Source: Bacteroidales bacterium (GTDB lineage Bacteria > Bacteroidota > Bacteroidia > Bacteroidales > VadinHA17). Taken from it: 59,824 bases of DNA. This document shows, one piece after another, positions 52,878-59,824 of this stretch; position 1 is the first letter of the stretch, and every line of letters begins with the position of its first letter. A model generated the notes under the pieces. The model did no database searches. It had not been told where the DNA came from and saw only the letters and a list, made by a program, of their open reading frames with translations. The stretch lies in contig JALONR010000009.1 in the NCBI GenBank assembly GCA_025454815.1, positions 1-59,824 of the forward strand, in the 5' to 3' direction. The position numbers and the translations under genes were made by a program.

Positions 52878-54251
52878 TTATTTTACCAGCACCATGTAAC
52901 CCCACGGTTCCATCTGCATCTGGCTGCCCTGGGCTATTTCAATGGCGGCATCCGTGAACAGATCCTTATAGGTTCCGGCGGTTGCTCCATCCTTAAGAGC
53001 CACTGTCAGCGGTTTGCTGCTCATATTGAGGATGGTCAGCACCTCATTTTCTCCCTTCACCCTCCTGAAGGCAACCACGTTCTTCTGGCTGGTCTTAAGC
53101 ACATCATATGATCCTCCTTCAATTCCATGCCTCAGGGCAGGGTGGGAGGTGCGCAGGTGCACCAGTTTTGTGTAGAAGGGGGTCAGTTCTGTTTCCTTCC
53201 ACTCAATCGGGTCACGCCTGAAGAACTCCAGCCTCTTGTCAAGGTCAGCTTCCTGGCCATTGTAGAGCAGGGGAACTCCGGGCACCGTGAAGAGGTAGCA
53301 TGCAAATGCCTTCTGTGCATCACCCATCTTCTCATCGATCGTACCGTTCCAAGAGTTCTCGTCGTGGTTGGTCATGAACCTCAGCCTGTATGACTCGGGT
53401 GCATACCTTTTAAGTTCATATTGCATCATGCTGTCGAGGGCAGCAGGTGTGCGGGCACCACTGGCTACTGCATTCATCAGGTGATGATGCGCCCATGCAT
53501 AGTTCATGTTAAAGGCACGCTCAAGCAGGTATGAGTGTTGCTCATCCTCGGCAAGCATCAGTACGGGCCTGATGGAATTAAGAAGGGTAGTTGCCCTGAA
53601 CCAGAATTCCTCGGGTACCAGGCCGGGGAAGTCGCAGCGGTAACCGTCAACACCAACCTCTTCAACCCAGTACCTCATAGCTCCCAGCATATAATCCCAC
53701 AGCGGCTCGGCAGTATAATCAAACTGGATGACATCAGTCCAGTCAAAAGGTGAAACAAAATTTCCGAGCGAATCCTTTTCATACCACTCGGGGAACTCGG
53801 TAGCCAGCGGATTATCCCATGCTGAGTGATTACCCACCCAGTCGAGGATCACACGAAATCCCATATCATGTGCCCTGGCAACCAGCGCCCTGAAGTCTTC
53901 AAGGGTGCCGAACTCAGGGTTGATACCCTTGTAATCCCTGATTGAGTAATAGCTTCCAAGCTCACCCTTGCGGTTCAGCTCTCCAATGGGGTATATTGGC
54001 ATGAACCACAGTACATTGACTCCAAGATCCTTAAGCCGGGGCAGTGCACTGTCAACAGCTGCAAAAGTCCCCTCCTGCGAGAACTGCCTCACGTTGATCT
54101 CATAGAGGACCATATTGCGGGTCCAGTCGGGGTGAACTACCGAGGTCTTCAGCGGCTCAATGACGGCGGATGGTTTGGGGCGGCAGGCAACGGCCAGCAA
54201 GGCTGCGCCTGCGAACAGAATTACGATCTTAATAATGTGTTCTTTCATCAT
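52878..54251 (-). CDS. GH13 alpha-amylase, lipoprotein
   Basis: A 457-aa enzyme anchored by a lipobox (AALLAVAC). The GH13 barrel is complete: region I RVILDWVGNHS, nucleophile Asp207 in VDGYRCDFPG, acid/base Glu235 in LMLAEDEQH, Asp297 in MTNHDENSW, and a short beta domain C at the end (FRRVKGENEVLTILNMSS). It lacks extra binding modules. It probably shortens maltodextrins at the outer membrane or in the periplasm. It lies 7 nt downstream of the neopullulanase-type gene, in the operon that runs from the MFS transporter. Confidence 0.93.
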   Translation of the reverse strand: MMKEHIIKIVILFAGAALLAVACRPKPSAVIEPLKTSVVHPDWTRNMVLYEINVRQFSQEGTFAAVDSALPRLKDLGVNVLWFMPIYPIGELNRKGELGSYYSIRDYKGINPEFGTLEDFRALVARAHDMGFRVILDWVGNHSAWDNPLATEFPEWYEKDSLGNFVSPFDWTDVIQFDYTAEPLWDYMLGAMRYWVEEVGVDGYRCDFPGLVPEEFWFRATTLLNSIRPVLMLAEDEQHSYLLERAFNMNYAWAHHHLMNAVASGARTPAALDSMMQYELKRYAPESYRLRFMTNHDENSWNGTIDEKMGDAQKAFACYLFTVPGVPLLYNGQEADLDKRLEFFRRDPIEWKETELTPFYTKLVHLRTSHPALRHGIEGGSYDVLKTSQKNVVAFRRVKGENEVLTILNMSSKPLTVALKDGATAGTYKDLFTDAAIEIAQGSQMQMEPWGYMVLVK

Positions 54252-54258
54252 GTTCAGG

Positions 54259-56100
54259 TTATTTTAGTTCAATTATCATTGCCGTTTTCGGGGCTATGGT
54301 GAATGTGCCAAGGTATTCAATTTTACGTCCTGAGATGATGTCAGTTCCTCCCGTGAAACCTACAAGTGACTCGGCGTACCTTTCACCGCGGACAGTCCTG
54401 CTCTCTTTTTCATTGTTATTCAGAACCACCATGACGCTCTCATCACAATTGTACCGGAAATATACATAAACGCCATCTGCAGGGATATAATGCTTCAGCT
54501 TCCCTGTATGGATAACATCCTTCGTCTTCCTCCAGTTCAGGATCAGCCTGGTAAACTCAAGCGCTTCTTTCTCAGGGCCAGTGAGCCCCGCGCCGGTGAA
54601 GGCATTCTTAACATCGCCGGGCCATCCGCCGGGGAAGTCATCCCTCAGCCGTCCGTCTCCCTTGCTTTTGTCACCTTCCATAATGATCTCCGTACCGTAA
54701 TAAAGCTGCGGGATACCCCTGGTTGTCATGATGAAGGCCAGCCCCATTTTATATATATCCAGGTTGCTTCCGGTCTGGGTAAAGAACCTGGTCATGTCAT
54801 GGTTGTCAAGGAAGATGACATTCCTGAATGGCTCAGGATAGAGGAAGTCCTGTGAAAGTACGTTATAAAGCTTTTCCATCCCGCCTGTGGGGTTGCTGTT
54901 GTCAGGGAATGCCCTGTGGGTTGCAAAACAGACGGGGAAATCAGTGACTGACGGAAGGTTTGAACGATAGCCGTCACTGTTTTTCTTATTCAGCGACCAG
55001 TATGAGATCTGTGACGGGTCGTCATACCACACCTCACCTACGATGAAGAAACCCGGGAATTCCTCCTCCACCCGTTTTGCCCATCTTGCCATCATGTCAG
55101 GCTGGGGATAGGGATATGTATCCATCCTTATCCCGTCAAGGTCACTGAAGGCGATCCACCAGAGGCTTGTCTGGATCAGGTATGTCTCGACAAGCGGATT
55201 GCTCTGGTTGAGATCAGGCATGGTGATGTCAAACCATCCCTTTTCCATAAGCATCTTATCCCTTTCGGAGGCATACGGATCCATGTAGGTTGAGGCACGG
55301 TAGTTGGTCCGGGTGAACTCATCAAACCGGTGTATCCAGTCCTTCGAAGGAAGGTCCTTCATCCACCAGTGAAATGATCCGATATGATTGAATATCATGT
55401 CCATGACCACCTTCATTCCTCTTTTGTGAGCCCCGGCAATCAGGTTTTTGAACTCTTCGTTTGATCCATAGCGGGGATCGGATTTATAGAAATCGGTTGT
55501 TGAGTAACCGTGATACGAGTAGGCTTTCTGGTTGTTTTCAAGGAAGGGGTTGAGCCATATACCGGTCACTCCAAGATCATGTAGATAATCGAGGTTATCG
55601 GTGATGCCTTTCAGGTCGCCGCCGTGCCTGCCGCCGGGATTGGCCCTGTTGAGCTGTTCGGTCATACCTTCAACGTTGTCATTGGAGGTGTCGCCGTTGG
55701 CGAATCGGTCAGGCATCAGCAGGTAGATGACATCGGAGGAGTTGAATCCCCTTGCGGGACCGGCCGGCCTTGCCAGCAGCGGATAGCTGTGGGTGATCTT
55801 CTCTTTCCCGCGGGTGAACGTGAGTGTCGCCGTACCCGGTACCGCCCTGTCGGAGATATTCAGGTAGACAAACAGGTAGTTCGGGTTTTCGGTGCGTACC
55901 ATTGTCTTCACCTCAATACCCGGATAGTCTGTGGTTACCGCGAATGAACCGATATCCTTCGCGTATACCATCAGCTGGAGCGTCTCCTCATTCATGCCTG
56001 TGAACCATGACGGAGGGTCAACATGTTCTATCACCTGTGCCCGGGCCGGCATCAGTGCCGTGAGCAAAAGCAGTGGAATTAAAAACCGGATTTTTTTCAT
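54259..56100 (-). CDS. GH13 neopullulanase/cyclomaltodextrinase-type enzyme (SusA-like)
   Basis: A 613-aa exported enzyme with signal peptide LLLLTALMPARAQ. An N-terminal Ig-like domain (about 25-110, VDPPSWFTGMNEETLQLMVY) is typical of this subfamily. In the barrel, DVIYLLMPDRFANGD starts the catalytic domain, region I is MDMIFNHIG, and the triad is Asp327 (LDGIRMDTYPYP), Glu356 (FFIVGEVWYDD) and Asp435 (FLDNHDMTRF). A C-terminal beta domain follows. Such enzymes cut alpha-1,4 links in pullulan, cyclodextrins and maltodextrins in the periplasm. Its start overlaps the GH65 stop by 4 nt (ATGA coupling). Confidence 0.94.
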   Translation of the reverse strand: MKKIRFLIPLLLLTALMPARAQVIEHVDPPSWFTGMNEETLQLMVYAKDIGSFAVTTDYPGIEVKTMVRTENPNYLFVYLNISDRAVPGTATLTFTRGKEKITHSYPLLARPAGPARGFNSSDVIYLLMPDRFANGDTSNDNVEGMTEQLNRANPGGRHGGDLKGITDNLDYLHDLGVTGIWLNPFLENNQKAYSYHGYSTTDFYKSDPRYGSNEEFKNLIAGAHKRGMKVVMDMIFNHIGSFHWWMKDLPSKDWIHRFDEFTRTNYRASTYMDPYASERDKMLMEKGWFDITMPDLNQSNPLVETYLIQTSLWWIAFSDLDGIRMDTYPYPQPDMMARWAKRVEEEFPGFFIVGEVWYDDPSQISYWSLNKKNSDGYRSNLPSVTDFPVCFATHRAFPDNSNPTGGMEKLYNVLSQDFLYPEPFRNVIFLDNHDMTRFFTQTGSNLDIYKMGLAFIMTTRGIPQLYYGTEIIMEGDKSKGDGRLRDDFPGGWPGDVKNAFTGAGLTGPEKEALEFTRLILNWRKTKDVIHTGKLKHYIPADGVYVYFRYNCDESVMVVLNNNEKESRTVRGERYAESLVGFTGGTDIISGRKIEYLGTFTIAPKTAMIIELK

Positions 56101-58412
56101 TGTTTGCTGAATTTCTTTTGTTCCCCCGGCCTGATGGTTACTTCTTCGCCGAAGACGGCGAGAGGTATTTCAGCCCCGGAGAGGTTGACCGCGGTGACTG
56201 TACCGCCGTTTACCTCTACCCTGAGGGGATTGTTTCTGTAACGGATGATAAATGAGTATGACTCCCAGGCGGCGGGTATCACCGGGCTGAAGAACACCCT
56301 TTCATTTCGTATTCTCATTCCGCCGAACCCTTCAACGATGGCAAGCCATGTACCTGCCATGCTGGTTATATGCAGACCGTCCTTTACCTCGCGGTTATAG
56401 TCGTCGAGGTCAAGCCTGGCAGTCCTCAGGTACAGGGTATAGGCTCTTTCAGTGTCATGGAGCCTTGCTGCCAGCACCGAGTGAATGCTTGCCGAGAGGG
56501 ATGATTCATGAACACACCGTGGTTCATAGAAGTCGAAGTTGCGTCTGATGGTATCCTCATCAAACTCATCCTCGAAAAAGTAGATGCCCTGAAGGACATC
56601 GGCCTGTTTTATGAAGACTGACCGGAGTATCCGGTCCCATGACCAGTGCTGGTTCAGCGGTCTTTCGGCCGGGTCAAGGTCACTGACAGTCTGCTGAACC
56701 TTATCCATGAAGCCATCCTGTTGCAGGAAGATACCAGGATCATGATGGACAGGCAGATGGATGTTTTCGATTATCTCCTTCCATTGTTTCAGCTCAGCCT
56801 GGGTGTCAAGGCGTGTACGGGTCACGACGGAGTTGTACTTCACGTTGCTGGCAGACCTGAGCGATTCAAGCATATCAGAGGTGTATTTCAGGGTCCATCG
56901 TGCCAGGGTGTTTGTATACCAGTTGTTGTTTACGTTGTTTTCATATTCGTTCGGGCCGGTGACACCGAGGATGACGTATTTCTTCTTTTCCTCCGACCAG
57001 TTGCATCGCTGTGCCCAGAATCGCGAGAGGGCGACCAGCACCTCAAGTCCGTATTCTGCAAGGTAGTCGTTGTCTCCGGTATGCCTGACATAGTTGTAGA
57101 TGGCGTACGCTATGGCACCGTTGCGGTGTATCTCCTCGAATGTGATCTCCCACTCATTGTGGCACTCCTCGCCGTTCATTGTTACCATGGGATAGAGTGC
57201 GGCCCCTCCGGTGAAACCCAGCCTGCGGCCGTTTTCTATAGCCTTCTCCAGGTGTTTATACCTGTAAAGCAGCAGGTTACGTGCCACGTGTGTGTCGGCG
57301 GTACTCAGGTAGAACGGGAAGGCAAATGCCTCGGTATCCCAGTAGGTGCTGCCGCCATACTTTTCTCCTGTAAATCCTTTGGGGCCGATGTTCAGCCTGG
57401 GATCCTCCCCGGTGTAGGTCTGGTAAAGCTGAAAGATATTGAACCGGATTCCCTGCTGTGCTGCGATGTCTCCCCTGATAACTATGTCACCGTGCTCCCA
57501 TCTCTTCTCCCACGCGTTACGGTGAGCCTCAAGCAAAGCATCAAATCCCTTTTCTGCTGCCCTGGCTGCTGATGCCATCGCTTTTTCTGCAAGACCTTCA
57601 GCAGGATGGTTGAACGATGAGAGTACTGCAGCATACCCGTTTACCGTGAAAGTGTCTCCGTCTGAGTATCCGGATGAGAATTTGAAATGTGCCGTCTTGT
57701 CCGTGGTGGCAACGATTGTTTTTCCCACGGCCGGCTTGCCGTTTACGGTAAACGTGTTTTCCAGCGCAGTGGCTACTATGAATGCCGTCTTGCGCGTCTG
57801 TGCCACAACAACTGCCCTTCTGCCATCATCGGTTGCCGATTCGTTCTCCCAGAATTTTTCATCATAGTTGGCGTCCTCATTGTAAACATCGGCATTGAGC
57901 CAGGGGATCAGCTCCGCTTTTCCGTTTCCGCCGGTGATGCGCAGTGTGTAGCTTAATGCGGCCAGTTCCGGTTCAGCCATTGAGAGGAATCTTTTTGCGG
58001 TTACCTCCGCCACCCTCCCTGATGGCATCACTGCCGTAAAGGTTCTTGTCAGCAGACCCTGTTTCATATCAAGTTCCCGCCGGAAGCTTTTGAGACTGCA
58101 TGTGGCCAGATCAAGCTCCTCTCCGTCAATCCTGACGATTATGTTTGTCCAGGAGGGTGCATTCGGCACCTTGGCAAAGTATTCGGGGTATCCTATCTTC
58201 CACCACCCCACTACTGTCTTGTCAGGATAATAGACACCAGCCACATAGTTACCCCTGAGGGTATCACCTGAATATGTCTCTTCAAAATTGGCTCTCTGTC
58301 CCATCATGCCGTTACCCAGGGCGAATATGCTCTCCGAGTCACGGCCCCTGTCAGGCTCAAATCGGGTCTCGATGATTTTCCATTCATCAAGCTGGAATCG
58401 CGAATCACTCAT
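56097..58412 (-). CDS. GH65 maltose phosphorylase
   Basis: A 771-aa cytoplasmic enzyme with no signal peptide. It converts maltose and phosphate to glucose and beta-glucose-1-phosphate. The N-terminal domain (ESIFALGNGMMGQRANFEE) is followed by the (alpha/alpha)6 barrel. The catalytic acid is Glu489 in VTGPNEYENNVNNNWYTN, the form typical of maltose phosphorylases. Phosphate-site residues near SSLSASIHSVLAARL and HITSMAGTWLA are in place, as is the family's TYWDTEAFAFPF. Trehalose or kojibiose phosphorylase is the alternative. The adjacent pgmB handles the product. Confidence 0.92.
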   Translation of the reverse strand: MSDSRFQLDEWKIIETRFEPDRGRDSESIFALGNGMMGQRANFEETYSGDTLRGNYVAGVYYPDKTVVGWWKIGYPEYFAKVPNAPSWTNIIVRIDGEELDLATCSLKSFRRELDMKQGLLTRTFTAVMPSGRVAEVTAKRFLSMAEPELAALSYTLRITGGNGKAELIPWLNADVYNEDANYDEKFWENESATDDGRRAVVVAQTRKTAFIVATALENTFTVNGKPAVGKTIVATTDKTAHFKFSSGYSDGDTFTVNGYAAVLSSFNHPAEGLAEKAMASAARAAEKGFDALLEAHRNAWEKRWEHGDIVIRGDIAAQQGIRFNIFQLYQTYTGEDPRLNIGPKGFTGEKYGGSTYWDTEAFAFPFYLSTADTHVARNLLLYRYKHLEKAIENGRRLGFTGGAALYPMVTMNGEECHNEWEITFEEIHRNGAIAYAIYNYVRHTGDNDYLAEYGLEVLVALSRFWAQRCNWSEEKKKYVILGVTGPNEYENNVNNNWYTNTLARWTLKYTSDMLESLRSASNVKYNSVVTRTRLDTQAELKQWKEIIENIHLPVHHDPGIFLQQDGFMDKVQQTVSDLDPAERPLNQHWSWDRILRSVFIKQADVLQGIYFFEDEFDEDTIRRNFDFYEPRCVHESSLSASIHSVLAARLHDTERAYTLYLRTARLDLDDYNREVKDGLHITSMAGTWLAIVEGFGGMRIRNERVFFSPVIPAAWESYSFIIRYRNNPLRVEVNGGTVTAVNLSGAEIPLAVFGEEVTIRPGEQKKFSKQ

Positions 58413-58415
58413 CTC

Positions 58416-59072
58416 TCACAACAGGTTTCTCAATTGTTTGACTGTTATTTTTTTCAGGTCGGGAATAACCATGTCGGCCCTGCCGAGCAGTTCCGGGCTT
58501 CCCACCCCCACACATTTCATTCCTCCGGCCAGTGCGGCCTCTATTCCCGCCTGTGCATCCTCAAAAACCACGCAGGAGGAGGGAGGGAGTCCCATCTCTT
58601 CCGCCCCTCTGAGGAACACCTCAGGGTCAGGCTTGGCCTTCGATATTTTGTTGCCGTCAACTATCACATCGAACATTTCGCGGAGGCCTATACCGTCAAG
58701 GATGGTGCCGGCGTTTTTGCTGGCTGATCCGATGGCAGTAAGGATCCCCTCCTTCCTCAGTGATTTCAGGAATTTCACGCTCCCCGGGAGTATTTCGTCG
58801 GGTGTCATTCCGGAGATGAACTCCACATACCATCCGTTTTTACGTGCGGCAAGCAGTTCCTTTTCTTTTTCGCTGACGGTGATACCTCCCTTGCCGAGCA
58901 GGATCTCAAGTGATGCCATCCTGCTGACCCCTTTCAGAGCTTCGTTGTCCTCAAGCGTGAACACGAAGCCGAGTTCTTTCGCCAGCCGGCGCCAGGCCAT
59001 GAAATGGTATTTGGCCGTATCAACGATGACCCCGTCGAGGTCGAAGATGCATCCTCTCAGGTCCATTGTCAC
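58416..59072 (-). CDS. pgmB: Beta-phosphoglucomutase
   Basis: A 218-aa HAD-superfamily enzyme that turns beta-glucose-1-phosphate into glucose-6-phosphate. The nucleophile and general acid/base lie in CIFDLDGVIVDTAKYHFMAWRRL (Asp11, Asp13). Cap residues LKGVSRMASLEILL match PgmB, as do TAIGSASKNAGTIL (motif II), KAKPDPEVFL (motif III Lys) and VVFEDAQAGIEAA (motif IV). It overlaps the MFS gene's stop by 4 nt and sits 3 nt before the GH65 start. It completes the phosphorolytic maltose route. Confidence 0.95.
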   Translation of the reverse strand: MTMDLRGCIFDLDGVIVDTAKYHFMAWRRLAKELGFVFTLEDNEALKGVSRMASLEILLGKGGITVSEKEKELLAARKNGWYVEFISGMTPDEILPGSVKFLKSLRKEGILTAIGSASKNAGTILDGIGLREMFDVIVDGNKISKAKPDPEVFLRGAEEMGLPPSSCVVFEDAQAGIEAALAGGMKCVGVGSPELLGRADMVIPDLKKITVKQLRNLL

Positions 59073-59824
59073 CTCCTGTCATCAACATCTTTTACGAAAT
59101 TCACGGAGAGGGCTGCAATAATCATTGAAACACCTCCTGCAACCAGCGCAAGCATCGTATTTCCCGAGAAGAGGTGCTTGACCATGCTGCCGAGAATACT
59201 TGCAGCCAGAATCTGCGGTATTACGATGAAGAAGTTGAAGATGCCCATATAAATACCCATTTTATTGTGGGGAAGTGAACCGGTGAGGATGGCATAGGGC
59301 ATGGAGAGTATGCTTGCCCACGCCAGACCGATGCCCAGCATCGGCAGTATAAGCATGCCGGGTGTATTGATCAGGCTTATCGACATAAGGCTCACTCCGC
59401 CCACCAGCAGGCTGATGGCATGGGTGATCTTGCGCGAGGTGGCTTTTGCAAGTACAGGAAGGAGGAAAGCTACCAGTGCGGCAAAACCGTTGTATATGCC
59501 AAAGAGCACTCCCACCCAGTTGGCCCCTTCATTGTAAGCAAGGGAAGTGGTGTCACTGGTTTCGTAAATCTTCGAGGTGACTGCAGAGGTTGTATAAATC
59601 CAGAGTGAGAAGAGGGCAAACCATGTAAAGAACTGCACCACGGCCAGCTGTCCCATAGTCAGCGGCATGTGCTTGAGATCGGTGAGGATACTGTTGAGGC
59701 CGTTTCCTCCCTTGCCGCCCGACTTCAGCAGTCCGGCAATGATCTGCAGCAGTCCGAACAGGGCGACACCTCCGGTGACGACATACAGTTCCTTTTCCAG
59801 GTTAACCCTTGAGAGGATGAAGGT
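59069..59824 (-). CDS. MFS sugar transporter, C-terminal part (runs off the window)
   Basis: The last 251 residues of a major facilitator permease; the frame is open to the window's end, so the start lies outside. At least five or six helices are visible (QLAVVQFFTWFALFSLWIY, GVLFGIYNGFAALVAFLLPVLA, THAISLLVGGVSLMSISLI, GIGLAWASILSMPYAIL, GIFNFFIVIPQILAASILG). The Trp/Phe-rich FFTWFALFSLWIY and SMPYAIL blocks resemble GPH/SLC45-type maltose and sucrose proton symporters found in such loci. It would move maltose into the cytoplasm for GH65. First visible gene of the operon, overlapping pgmB by 4 nt. Confidence 0.85.
   Translation of the reverse strand, partial: TFILSRVNLEKELYVVTGGVALFGLLQIIAGLLKSGGKGGNGLNSILTDLKHMPLTMGQLAVVQFFTWFALFSLWIYTTSAVTSKIYETSDTTSLAYNEGANWVGVLFGIYNGFAALVAFLLPVLAKATSRKITHAISLLVGGVSLMSISLINTPGMLILPMLGIGLAWASILSMPYAILTGSLPHNKMGIYMGIFNFFIVIPQILAASILGSMVKHLFSGNTMLALVAGGVSMIIAALSVNFVKDVDDRR

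Noticed and set aside
56646..57572. A 308-codon plus-strand frame opposite the GH65 gene.
   Set aside because: It lies wholly inside a well-supported phosphorylase gene and its product lacks any coherent fold or motif.

Overview
The window looks like a chromosomal segment of a Bacteroidota bacterium, probably a Bacteroidales or Marinilabiliales-type marine or anaerobic lineage; the order is my inference. The sequence evidence is a complete SusC/SusD/SusE-type starch locus, proteins with type IX secretion C-terminal domains of both the 'gliding-motility' type and the Por-tail type, a PorT-like outer-membrane protein, SppA of the long type, LpxK (so lipopolysaccharide is made), and promoter-like elements of the Bacteroidota form TAnnTTTG. 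Most genes lack Shine-Dalgarno sequences. The few that have one are noted.

Layout. (1) 1-13.9 kb: loosely packed envelope and secretome genes. These are an exported one-cysteine peroxiredoxin, a large repeat adhesin, two small membrane proteins, PorT, a small lipoprotein, TPR and other secreted proteins, a glucosaminidase lipoprotein, and a large TerB-like/ABCG-type ABC transporter. Between them lie gene relics, including a secreted mini-protein with two in-frame stops. (2) 14-20.7 kb: a plus-strand signalling cluster of SiaC-like phosphoprotein, RyR-SpoIIE phosphatase, TIR-TM-TolB-like-TPR protein, a 71-aa protein and a B12-binding-type radical SAM protein. This is the best candidate for an undescribed system. 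(3) 20.7-27.2 kb: a decayed stretch with a broken M29 aminopeptidase, small secreted proteins, a nitroreductase, a cation transporter, coding relics, an IS3-type transposase remnant and tRNA-Ala(GGC). (4) 27.4-41.3 kb: housekeeping genes. These are tonB, a lipoprotein, hflX, asd, a lamin-tail secreted protein, the sppA-lpxK-punA operon, folK, radC, rpsT, tRNA-Glu(UUC), an outer-membrane barrel, a ZIP transporter and an MBL-fold hydrolase. (5) 41.3-59.8 kb: a maltodextrin/starch polysaccharide-utilisation locus. It has a LacI regulator divergent from susC-susD-susE-susF-like-GH13, and a convergent operon of GH13 lipoprotein, GH13 neopullulanase-type, GH65 maltose phosphorylase, beta-phosphoglucomutase and an MFS transporter that runs off the window.

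How the parts work together. In the starch locus, surface lipoproteins and the SusCD pair bind and import maltodextrins made by the T9SS-exported amylase. Periplasmic or lipid-anchored GH13 enzymes shorten them, and the MFS carrier moves maltose or short dextrins to the cytoplasm. There GH65 phosphorolysis gives glucose plus beta-glucose-1-phosphate, and PgmB converts the latter to glucose-6-phosphate. LacI with a CG-centred palindrome upstream of susC is the likely switch. In the signalling cluster, a SpoIIE phosphatase would set the phosphorylation of SiaC, with a RyR sensor domain on the phosphatase. The TIR protein, which has its own good promoter, may be an effector or scaffold. These links are inferred from adjacency only.
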